From: JAJRPT01 sp964465945
GTDB taxonomy: Bacteria > Bacteroidota > Ignavibacteria > Kapaibacteriales > UBA2268
DNA: 64,000 bases
Direction: 5' to 3'
Assembly: GCA_964465945.1 (NCBI GenBank)
Contig: CAYXMM010000007.1
Coordinates: 1-64,000 of the forward strand
Below the pieces are notes generated by a model. That model saw only the letters and a program-made list of their open reading frames with translations. It had not been told where the DNA came from and did no database searches. This document shows positions 33,645 through 41,471 of this stretch, one piece after another (within the stretch, counting starts at the first letter, position 1; each line of letters starts with the position of its first letter). Both the position numbers and the translations under genes were made by a program.

Positions 33645-34735
33645 AAAATAAAAAAACTATATTAATCATAGATGATGAAATTGACATAAGGGAAGATTTA
33701 AAAGTTGCTCTTGTGATTCATCAGTTTGAAGTTTTGCAAGCTGAAAATGGCTTTCAAGGATTTGAGAAAATCATTAAACACAACCCTGATATAGTAATTT
33801 GCGATGTTATGATGCCTACTATGAATGGATTGGAACTATTAAGTTTAGTTAGAAAAAATGACTCAATTGCAAACATTCCATTTTTATTCTTGACTGGTAA
33901 ATCAGACTACCAAGATATTCGTGAAGGAATGGATTTGGGAGCAGATGATTATTTAATTAAGCCGTTTGACATTAACAGCTTAGTTAAAGCAATTAACATC
34001 AGATTAGAGAAGTCTAATATAGAAAAATCTATGTATGAAAGTAAAATTGAAGTAATAAAAAATTCTATTTTTAGGTCAATTCCTCATGAAATCAGAACTC
34101 CTATAAATGGTATATTGAACAATAGCGATTGGATTATTAAAAACTCGAATAAAATGACTATCGATGAACTCCGAGAGAATGTTATTGATATAAACAAGTA
34201 TGCAAATCGCTTAAATCGACTTTTTGAGAACTACATTTTTATTATAAAACTGAAATTACTTAAACAAAATTCTACTGATCTTGAAGATATTCAAAAGTCA
34301 TACACTAATTATCCTAATGTAATTATTAGGGATATAGTGAATTTGATTTGTAGTAAAAAAAGCACAAAATGTGTTCATAGTGTAAGAAATGATGTTTCGA
34401 AAATTAATATTAATGAACATCATTTCACTAAAATTATTTATGAGCTAGTTGAAAATGCTCATAAATTTTCTTATTCAAATAATACTGTCAAATTAAATAG
34501 TGTTTCTGATAATAATAAATTTTACTTCACTATCACAAACATTGGTACGAAATTCCCAGAAGATAAAAAATCAGAGATTAACGACTTTTCTCAATTCGAT
34601 AGAGAAGTAAATGAACAGGGTGGAGTTGGACTTGGGTTAAGCGTTGTAAAACAAATTTTAGAAATTTATGGAAGTGAACTAATTATAAATACAGATGATG
34701 AAAAGACAGAAGTATCTTTTACTGTTAATATTTAA
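33641..34735 (+). CDS. REC-histidine kinase hybrid without membrane or sensor domain
   Basis: 364 aa. An N-terminal receiver domain (1-120) has the acidic pocket DDE (11-13), phospho-Asp55 in ICDVMMP and Lys107 in LIKPFD. A dimerisation/phosphoacceptor region follows with His149 in SIPHEIRTPING. The C-terminal HATPase has N-box LVENAHKFSYSNN and G-box GVGLGLSVV. No transmembrane segment. A soluble kinase directly controlled by an N-terminal receiver suggests an intermediate in a phosphorelay. It starts with TTG overlapping the HDOD stop codon (TTGA), so translation is coupled. It ends overlapping the convergent SBBP gene by 11 bases. Confidence 0.85.
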   Translation: MKNKKTILIIDDEIDIREDLKVALVIHQFEVLQAENGFQGFEKIIKHNPDIVICDVMMPTMNGLELLSLVRKNDSIANIPFLFLTGKSDYQDIREGMDLGADDYLIKPFDINSLVKAINIRLEKSNIEKSMYESKIEVIKNSIFRSIPHEIRTPINGILNNSDWIIKNSNKMTIDELRENVIDINKYANRLNRLFENYIFIIKLKLLKQNSTDLEDIQKSYTNYPNVIIRDIVNLICSKKSTKCVHSVRNDVSKININEHHFTKIIYELVENAHKFSYSNNTVKLNSVSDNNKFYFTITNIGTKFPEDKKSEINDFSQFDREVNEQGGVGLGLSVVKQILEIYGSELIINTDDEKTEVSFTVNI

Positions 34736-37700
34736 TGATTTTATTAAACTCTGAATTATTTACTTTAATAAAATAAATACCTGCACTAAATTTGCTTAAA
34801 TTCATTTCTGTTTCAAAGTTCATCGGTTCAATATACATTATACTTCTTCCCATAAAATCATATATTTCAACCTTTGAAATTAATTCCTTAGAGTTAATTT
34901 TAATCGTCTCATAAAATGGATTTGGAAATATATTAAAAACTGCATTTTCATCAACACTTAAATTATTCACACAAATTTGTTCTGATTTATTAGTGCATCC
35001 ATTATTACTTGTAATTTCAACATAATAACAACCATTTTTATTAGGTGTAAATTTGCGAGATGTTGCACCTTTAATTAAATCCTTATACATATACCATTGA
35101 TAACCTGTAGCAGCACTAAGACAAATAAATTCACCACTTGTCGAATTGAAAATGACATTTGGAACGCTTGGCTTTGGCTTTAAAGTAATTGTTGCTTGCT
35201 TTGATGTATATTTATTGCCTTTTGAATCAATCGCAGTAAAGAAATGAATACCAGGTTTATAAACAGTATCATATCTCTCACGACTCCCGCTATTCCAATT
35301 TATGTCAGTGTATATTGCACCTGCGTCTAATAATACAGTATCACCCTCACAAAGTATATAATCGCCAAATGGAACAATAGCAATTTGGTATGAAGACCTA
35401 TAATTCGTCTCCTTCCAAACAGTATCACTACAACCAAAATCGCTTTTTTCAATAACTCTTAACACTCCATTTTCAGAATCACTCCAAACAACCTTTATTA
35501 CACTACTTGTATCAGGTGAAATGACAATTCCATTTATTGCTATCCATTTATATTTTGACCCAGGATGATCGTCAGTATAGTAAGTGTATTCAACTCCATT
35601 ATCACAATTAAATTCACCAATTATTTGAGAGCTAATACCTGGAATGACGCTTACTAAAACTAATGCAACGTATTTCTGGTTGAACTCGTCTGTAACAATA
35701 CATTGATATTGTGTAGATTTTGTTGGGGATGCTATAGGGAATTCTTTTGTTGGGTCATCTAAGGATTCAACAGGCGACCATTGGAATTTTAAGGTTGTTA
35801 ATGTTGATGATATATCTGATTTTATTTGAACAGAATTTCCACCACAAATAATATAGTCTGAGTTAGCCAAATCCTCCATAAAAAACTCAACCACATGAGC
35901 ATCTGATTTCAAAGAATCTTGATATTCATATTGAATGCCATCGGCAGTTGTAGGAATGAAAGTAGAAGAAGTATTTCCTGTAATTAAAACAGTGTTTTCA
36001 TATTTCACCTTAATTGATTTTCCTAAATCTGAACGTTCACCACCAAAGTAACTTGAATATGTTAAACTATCTCCATTTTTAGAAAGTTTAAACATTATCA
36101 TATCTGAATACTTCAAAGAGTCATTAAATGTGTTGTCAAAAGTTAGGTAGCTCATTGGAAAGTCTATTGAGTTTGTTAATCCTGTACCATAAACTGCTCC
36201 AAACCTATCAATATCAAGTCCATAGCATCTGTCGTTTGATTCTCCACCTATATATGTGGAAAAGATAAAATTTTCAGCAGTTGAGTCAAGTTTAACAATA
36301 AAAGCATCTGCTAAAATACTTTCTTTTCCTCTATTGATTTTAGTAGAATAGGCATCTGGAGTAGTTTCAAAATCTAATGATTCTGTTTGCCCGCCAACAT
36401 AAATATTATAGTCATTATCAACCTCTAAACTATATGCTATATCTGGCTTTCTTCCACCAATTAAAGTTGAAACTAATATTTTCGTTCCGTTACTATTTAT
36501 TTTAGAAACAAAGCCATCACTATTTACTGAGCTATTTTCTTCATCTGTATATTGTCTTTTAACCGCATTTGCTGTTGTAGGATAGTTTGGAGAGCGAGTT
36601 AATCCACAAATATAAATGTTTTCTTTATCATCTACTTTTATTTCTTGTGGAAAGTCATCTTTCAGTCCTCCAATTACTCCAGACCAGATTACTGAGGAAA
36701 AGTCGTTATTAAAAAGTGTTACAAAACCATCAATATTGCCTCCATAAACAGCATTGAATACACCAGAGGTAGCTGGATAGCGCGCAGAGTCAGGTGCTTG
36801 TGTTGTATATCCTGTGATAGCAAATCTTCCATCTTTGAATGTATGAATACTAAGAGGAAAGTCGTCTCTAATTCCACCAATATATGTTGAATTTAGAATT
36901 ATATCACCAGTATTTTTTAATTTAATAATAAAGCCATCATAAGCGCCATTGTGCTTGATTGAGTATGAATCGCCAACAATAGGGAAGTCTGTATTAAAGT
37001 TTGAATAGCCAGTAATATAAATTTGATTAAGTGAATCATAAGAGACGCTTCGGCCATAATCTTGCTTAGAACTTCCAATGTATGTTGTAAAAATATGATT
37101 ATTATTCGCATCAAGTTTGGTGACGAAAATATCTGGATTGATTTCATTATCAGTGCGAGTTAAAGTTCTACTATATGAGCCAAAAGTTGCAGGGAAATTT
37201 AAAGAACTTGTTTCGCCAGTAATTAAAGTATTACCTTCATTATCTATTTCAATATCTTCACCAGAATCGTAACCTAAACCACCGATATAAGTACCATAAA
37301 TTAAAGGGTCTAATGTGAACTGAGAATAAAAATTGTTTTTACTTTTATAAGTTATAATATTATTATCAATAAAGACATCAACATCAATTTCGTTATTATT
37401 AACTAATGCTACTAAATCCTTTTGAACGATATGGTTATTGTTTGATATAAAATATAAATTATTATCTTTATTTATAATTTTGTCGCTTCCATTTACTTCA
37501 ATTCTAAAGCTCTCATAATTATAAATATCATATCTAAATTTATCATTTTGGAAGTAATATCTTATATAAGCGGAACTCTTTGTGTCATAAATAACTAATT
37601 CGATAGGAGACATACAATTTTGTATCCAATTATCAGGATTGTTTCCTTTTAAAATATTAATTTGGTTACTACTGCTATTTAGTTCTTCAACGTTTTGAAA

Positions 37701-37958
37701 TGAATTGTCAATGAATTTATATTCTAAATTAAATCCGTTAATTTCAATATTATCAGAAAGATAGTCCGTGTTATTTAATAAGTTTTTTTCAAAATTTTGG
37801 TAAATAAATCCTTCTTTTGTTATCCAAATTGTTTCATTTGAGTTAAATGAAACATATAAAACATCACTATCCCAAACACCAGAGTTTTGAATAAACCCTG
37901 AATATTTTGAAAAAGCAGAAGAGATTAAAAGTATAAATAGTAAGTATATTTTTATCAT
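34725..37958 (-). CDS. SBBP beta-propeller surface protein with T9SS sorting domain
   Basis: 1077 aa. The signal peptide is MIKIYLLFILLISSAFS. About 220-690 carries roughly seven SBBP repeats of about 60-75 residues, each with the pattern TYIGG...D ... D..GN.YI.G.T.S.DFP (for example TYIGGLGYDSGEDIEID, STLIGGRKPDIAYS, SYFGGERSDLGKSIKV). A PKD/Ig-like pair (about 700-990) follows, then a T9SS type A C-terminus (IFPNPFYETIKI, FSAGIYFIKVN). Secreted or surface-attached; function unknown. It overlaps the convergent REC-kinase gene by 11 bases. Confidence 0.85.
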   Translation of the reverse strand: MIKIYLLFILLISSAFSKYSGFIQNSGVWDSDVLYVSFNSNETIWITKEGFIYQNFEKNLLNNTDYLSDNIEINGFNLEYKFIDNSFQNVEELNSSSNQINILKGNNPDNWIQNCMSPIELVIYDTKSSAYIRYYFQNDKFRYDIYNYESFRIEVNGSDKIINKDNNLYFISNNNHIVQKDLVALVNNNEIDVDVFIDNNIITYKSKNNFYSQFTLDPLIYGTYIGGLGYDSGEDIEIDNEGNTLITGETSSLNFPATFGSYSRTLTRTDNEINPDIFVTKLDANNNHIFTTYIGSSKQDYGRSVSYDSLNQIYITGYSNFNTDFPIVGDSYSIKHNGAYDGFIIKLKNTGDIILNSTYIGGIRDDFPLSIHTFKDGRFAITGYTTQAPDSARYPATSGVFNAVYGGNIDGFVTLFNNDFSSVIWSGVIGGLKDDFPQEIKVDDKENIYICGLTRSPNYPTTANAVKRQYTDEENSSVNSDGFVSKINSNGTKILVSTLIGGRKPDIAYSLEVDNDYNIYVGGQTESLDFETTPDAYSTKINRGKESILADAFIVKLDSTAENFIFSTYIGGESNDRCYGLDIDRFGAVYGTGLTNSIDFPMSYLTFDNTFNDSLKYSDMIMFKLSKNGDSLTYSSYFGGERSDLGKSIKVKYENTVLITGNTSSTFIPTTADGIQYEYQDSLKSDAHVVEFFMEDLANSDYIICGGNSVQIKSDISSTLTTLKFQWSPVESLDDPTKEFPIASPTKSTQYQCIVTDEFNQKYVALVLVSVIPGISSQIIGEFNCDNGVEYTYYTDDHPGSKYKWIAINGIVISPDTSSVIKVVWSDSENGVLRVIEKSDFGCSDTVWKETNYRSSYQIAIVPFGDYILCEGDTVLLDAGAIYTDINWNSGSRERYDTVYKPGIHFFTAIDSKGNKYTSKQATITLKPKPSVPNVIFNSTSGEFICLSAATGYQWYMYKDLIKGATSRKFTPNKNGCYYVEITSNNGCTNKSEQICVNNLSVDENAVFNIFPNPFYETIKINSKELISKVEIYDFMGRSIMYIEPMNFETEMNLSKFSAGIYFIKVNNSEFNKIIKY

Positions 37959-38011
37959 TTAAATAAAAAAGTTAATTTTATAACTAAATTATCGGCAAAT
38001 TAATAAAAAAA

Positions 38012-38446
38012 TTAACTTTCTTCAACTTCTTCTATGTAATTCACAATAGTTCCGTCTAAAATTTCTTCAATAGTTTTATCAAAATCTTTATTTTTAGTAA
38101 CTATTGTTTTAAAATTTAGTTGATTTAAGCTATCAAGTGAATTAGCACATAGCCTACGTGCCACTACATATTCGCAGTCAGAAATTGATTGAGCAATTTT
38201 TCTGTGTTTCACTTTTGAGCCATCAATTACTTCAAGAGCAAATTTACCAATTGAATATTTGCTATCTCGAGGTGCTAATACAGGAACTGCATTATCAAGT
38301 AAATCGGCATAAACCTCTCGTAATTCTGTATTTACGATTTTATTATCGTTTATAGTATGCACCGAAAAATATTTTGTTTTACCAAAATCTCCTAAGATAT
38401 GTTTCCCGTCTGTGCTAACAAAAGCAATTTTAGTATTTTGAGCCAC
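38012..38446 (-). CDS. NifX/NifB-like dinitrogenase iron-molybdenum cofactor family protein
   Basis: 144-aa small cytoplasmic protein with the family pattern KIAFVSTDGKHILGDFGKTKYFSV at the N-terminus (the DFG/HFG segment and following strand), a central HRKIAQSISDCEYVVARR and a C-terminal LNFKTIVTK. Members bind Fe-S or FeMo-co precursors in nitrogen fixation, but many stand-alone homologues occur in non-fixing anaerobes with unknown roles. No nif genes lie nearby, so nitrogenase assembly should not be assumed. It is divergent from tadA. Confidence 0.7.
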   Translation of the reverse strand: MAQNTKIAFVSTDGKHILGDFGKTKYFSVHTINDNKIVNTELREVYADLLDNAVPVLAPRDSKYSIGKFALEVIDGSKVKHRKIAQSISDCEYVVARRLCANSLDSLNQLNFKTIVTKNKDFDKTIEEILDGTIVNYIEEVEES

Positions 38447-38492
38447 TTATTTTTCCTTTCTGAAAAGTAAAAATTATTTTCTAATTTTAAGT

Positions 38493-38972
38493 ATGAATAT
38501 TGACGAAAGAAAATTATTTTTAATGGAAATTGCTTTAAAAGAAGCAAAAAAAGCTTATAAGAAAGGTGAAATACCCGTTGGCGCTGTGCTTGTTTATGAG
38601 GATAAAATTATCAGTAAAGCACATAATACTATTCAGAAAAATAGAAATACATTGAAACACGCTGAAATTATTGCTTTGGAAAAAGGAATGAAAAAATTAA
38701 GTGCTAAATTTTTAAATAATTGTGAATTGTATGTTACTTTAGAACCTTGTCCAATGTGTGCAGGAGCAATAATGTTGTCAAAAGTAAAAAAAGTGTATAT
38801 AGCAACGAAAGACCCTAAAAGTGGCTTTGGTGGTAGCATATACAATATTTTAAACAATGAAAAACTGAATCATAGATGTGAGATTGAATATGGAATTTTA
38901 GAAAATGAATCTTCTGAGTTATTAAAAAATTTCTTTATTGAACTTAGAAAGTCTAAAAAACAAAAATTATAA
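38493..38972 (+). CDS. tadA: tRNA adenosine(34) deaminase
   Basis: 159-aa zinc deaminase converting A34 to inosine in tRNA-Arg(ACG). Catalytic His56-Ala-Glu58 in LKHAEI and the second zinc motif PCPMC (Cys86, Cys89) are intact. EIPVGAVLV and MLSKVKKVYIATKDPKSG confirm the TadA subgroup over cytosine deaminases. Length is typical. It is divergent from the NifX-like gene. Confidence 0.93.
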   Translation: MNIDERKLFLMEIALKEAKKAYKKGEIPVGAVLVYEDKIISKAHNTIQKNRNTLKHAEIIALEKGMKKLSAKFLNNCELYVTLEPCPMCAGAIMLSKVKKVYIATKDPKSGFGGSIYNILNNEKLNHRCEIEYGILENESSELLKNFFIELRKSKKQKL

Positions 38973-38975
38973 GTT

Positions 38976-38983
38976 TATTTTTG
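38976..38983 (+). promoter_or_regulatory. Bacteroidetes-type -7 element TATTTTTG
   Basis: An exact TAnnTTTG match lies 29 bases before the TTG start of rsmI and 3 bases after the tadA stop, suggesting that rsmI-tmk-lipoprotein genes form their own transcript. Confidence 0.35.
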
Positions 38984-39012
38984 TATTTAAAAAATATTAA
39001 AAAAAAATTAAT

Positions 39013-39696
39013 TTGATTGAATCTGGAAAATTATATTTAATTCCTACTCCTATTGGAAATCTGGAAGACATATCTTTTAGAGCTGTTAATATTCTCAAAA
39101 ATGTTGATATTATTGCATGTGAAGATACCAGAAATACTGGAAAACTTCTGAAATTACTTGAGATTCCACCTAAAAAACTTTTTGCATACCATAATTTTAA
39201 TGAGCATAATTCAGCAAAAGGAATTATTGAGCAGTTAAAAGAAGGGAAAAATGTTGGATTAGTTTCTGATGCTGGCTATCCTTTGATTTCAGACCCTGGC
39301 TATAATGCTGTTAATCTGGCAAAAGAAAACTCTATAGAAGTCGTTGCTTTGCCCGGGAGTTCTGCTTTAATTCCAGCATTGGCAGCATCTGGTTTTGAGA
39401 CTGACTCTTTTATTTTTTTAGGATTTCCACCAGCAAAAAAAGGTAGAAAAAGTTTTATTCAAAAAGCAACTATTAATTATTGTACAACAATTTTATATGA
39501 ATCGCCTCATAAGATTATCCGTCTTTTAGGTGAGTTAGATGAAGTTTTAGATGATAGAAGAGTTTCAGTTTCAAGAGAGATTTCAAAAGTTTATGAACAA
39601 CATATTCAAGGTAAACCCAAAATGATAATTGAGTATTTAGAAAAAGAAAACAAAGTAAAAGGTGAATTTGTAGTAGTAATTGAGAGAGTGAAATAA
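39013..39696 (+). CDS. rsmI: 16S rRNA (cytidine(1402)-2'-O)-methyltransferase
   Basis: 227-aa SAM-dependent methyltransferase that modifies C1402 of 16S rRNA near the P site. The tetrapyrrole-methylase fold is clear: LYLIPTPIGNLEDISFRA (7-24), CEDTRNTGKLL, VSDAGYPLISDPG and the SAM-binding ALPGSSALIPALAASG. Length slightly short of the usual 270-290 because the C-terminal domain is reduced. The start is TTG; no ATG is available upstream of the first motif. It overlaps tmk by one base. Confidence 0.92.
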   Translation: MIESGKLYLIPTPIGNLEDISFRAVNILKNVDIIACEDTRNTGKLLKLLEIPPKKLFAYHNFNEHNSAKGIIEQLKEGKNVGLVSDAGYPLISDPGYNAVNLAKENSIEVVALPGSSALIPALAASGFETDSFIFLGFPPAKKGRKSFIQKATINYCTTILYESPHKIIRLLGELDEVLDDRRVSVSREISKVYEQHIQGKPKMIIEYLEKENKVKGEFVVVIERVK

Positions 39697-40292
39697 TGTT
39701 TATTACATTTGAAGGCATAGATGGCGCCGGTAAAAGCACGCAAATTGAATTATTAAAAAATTATTTTATTGAACAAGGAAAAGAAGTCTTAGCAATAAGA
39801 GAACCTGGTGGATTAAAATTTTCAGAAAATATTAGAAATATATTATTAAGTAATGATACTAATATCAATAATACTACTGAGTTACTGCTGTTTTTATCTG
39901 CTCGTTCTGAACTTACTGAAAAAGTAATTTTACCTGCTTTGAATGAAGATAAAATTGTAATTTGTGATAGATTCTATGATTCAACTTATGCATATCAGGG
40001 ATTCGGAAGAGGAATTGATTTGGATAAAATTATTCAAATTAATAAAATAGCAACCCAAAATCTTACTCCAGATTTAACTTTTTATTTGCATATTTCAATA
40101 GAAACATCTTTAAGTCGTAACATAGAAAAACATAAAGATAGAATGGAATCAAACACAATGGATTTTATGACAAAGGTCAAATATGGGTTTGATGCAATAG
40201 CTCAAATGTATTCTAAACGTGTAAAAGTAATAAATGCAGAAAAAAATGTTGACAATATTCATAGAGAAATTCAAACTTATTTAGAAAAATGA
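39696..40292 (+). CDS. tmk: Thymidylate kinase
   Basis: 198-aa P-loop kinase phosphorylating dTMP to dTDP. P-loop FEGIDGAGKSTQ (4-15), the dTMP-binding DRFYDSTYAYQGFGRG and the LID-proximal arrangement match bacterial TMK. EPGG near 32 and FLSARSELTEKVI also fit. It complements ThyX encoded at 55603. It overlaps rsmI by one base and the first lipoprotein gene by four. Confidence 0.95.
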   Translation: MFITFEGIDGAGKSTQIELLKNYFIEQGKEVLAIREPGGLKFSENIRNILLSNDTNINNTTELLLFLSARSELTEKVILPALNEDKIVICDRFYDSTYAYQGFGRGIDLDKIIQINKIATQNLTPDLTFYLHISIETSLSRNIEKHKDRMESNTMDFMTKVKYGFDAIAQMYSKRVKVINAEKNVDNIHREIQTYLEK

Positions 40293-40867
40293 AATATTCT
40301 ATATTATTCATATTAATACTCATTTCTTGTGACTCTTTTTTTCCGAGAGAACCAGAAGTCCCAAAGAACATTGAAACGAACTTTCAACGTCCTGACAATC
40401 CTAATGTTGTTGTTAATAATTTGTTGAGTTCATTTACAAATAAAAACACAGTGAATTTTCTTCGATGTTTCCAAGATGATTTGAATAATGATGATTTTGA
40501 ATTTATTCCAACTCAGGATATAATTGCAATTAATCCAACTTTTTTTAATAATTGGAGTATCAAACAAGAGGAAATATTCTTAATAACATTGTTTAATTCA
40601 ATGGATAAAGGAGTGTTACCTTCTCTGACATTATCAAATCAAAAAATAAATGTTAATCCGAGAAGCGCAATTTTTGAAGCTGATTATTATATAAAAGTTC
40701 AGCAAAGCAAAATTGAAGACGCAGAAGTCGAATATAAAGGTAAACTGATATTTAACTTAGTTTCAACGACTGAGGATTATTGGTATATCCAAAAATGGCA
40801 AGATTTGAATATAGAAAATTCAGATTTTCCAACTTGGACAAAGTTAAAATTTAATTTCGGAAAATAA
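40289..40867 (+). CDS. Predicted lipoprotein, tandem paralogue 1
   Basis: 192 aa. A lipoprotein signal peptide ends in LILISC (Cys14), followed by DSFFPREP. The body (NVVVNNLLSSFTNKNTVNFLRCF, IEDAEVEYKGKLIFNLV, YWYIQKWQDL) looks like a small alpha+beta NTF2-like fold. The next gene encodes a similar lipoprotein (CNPFAPS, VDGFFQNWSSAYNYRDTIIYRQLL, WQMVQWVD), so the two are tandem paralogues. Translation is coupled to tmk by a 4-base overlap. Function unknown. Confidence 0.7.
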   Translation: MKYSILFILILISCDSFFPREPEVPKNIETNFQRPDNPNVVVNNLLSSFTNKNTVNFLRCFQDDLNNDDFEFIPTQDIIAINPTFFNNWSIKQEEIFLITLFNSMDKGVLPSLTLSNQKINVNPRSAIFEADYYIKVQQSKIEDAEVEYKGKLIFNLVSTTEDYWYIQKWQDLNIENSDFPTWTKLKFNFGK

Positions 40868-41367
40868 TGAAATTAATTTTATATATAATTTCGTTTGTTA
40901 TTATTATGGTTGCGTGCAATCCATTTGCTCCTTCTATTGATAGTGATTTGGGTGGCAATGATTTCCTTGCAGACCAGACCACTGTTGATGGCTTTTTTCA
41001 AAATTGGTCTTCGGCTTACAACTATCGAGATACAATAATTTATAGACAACTTTTACATTCTGATTTTGTGTTTTCTTACCAAGATTATGACAAAAATATA
41101 GATTTGTCATGGGATAAATTAACTGATGTTCGTAAGACAAATGGTTTATTCACAACAGCTAATTATATCGATTTAAGTTGGAATGATTACATATTTTCAA
41201 TAGGGGATAGCGTTACTTGGGACGCTACAAGATTATTCTATTTGCAAATTACTTTCTCCGAATCTGATGTAATCAACATTACTGGTAGAGCAAAAATTCG
41301 ACTTAAACGAGAAAATAGTAAACAGAATTGGCAAATGGTTCAATGGGTTGACGAATCAAGTTTTTAG
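40867..41367 (+). CDS. Predicted lipoprotein, tandem paralogue 2
   Basis: 166 aa. Lipobox at IIMVAC (Cys17) followed by NPFAPSID. The pattern of a helix with FFQNWSSAYN, a Y-R-Q-L-L helix and final strands (AKIRLKRE, NWQMVQWVDES) parallels the preceding lipoprotein and suggests an NTF2-like fold. It overlaps that gene by one base and is followed by a terminator. It is probably anchored in the outer or inner membrane; no function is assigned. Confidence 0.7.
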   Translation: MKLILYIISFVIIMVACNPFAPSIDSDLGGNDFLADQTTVDGFFQNWSSAYNYRDTIIYRQLLHSDFVFSYQDYDKNIDLSWDKLTDVRKTNGLFTTANYIDLSWNDYIFSIGDSVTWDATRLFYLQITFSESDVINITGRAKIRLKRENSKQNWQMVQWVDESSF

Positions 41368-41422
41368 CAAAATAAATAGTATAATACAACCATTAAATTT
41401 CAATTTAAACTAAATATAATAA

Positions 41423-41450
41423 AAAACCTTTCCGAAGAAAGGTTTTAAAA
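41423..41450. terminator. Bidirectional terminator between lipoprotein and BNR/FN3 genes
   Basis: AAAACCTTTC / GAAAGGTTTT form a 10-bp stem with the tight loop CGAA, with A/T runs on both sides. It lies between convergent genes ending at 41367 and 41472. Confidence 0.85.
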
Positions 41451-41471
41451 TTAGGAAATGTAAACGAACTT

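Noticed and set aside
38012..38446. Evidence for nitrogen fixation
   Set aside because: A single NifX-like protein without nif neighbours is common in non-fixing anaerobes.
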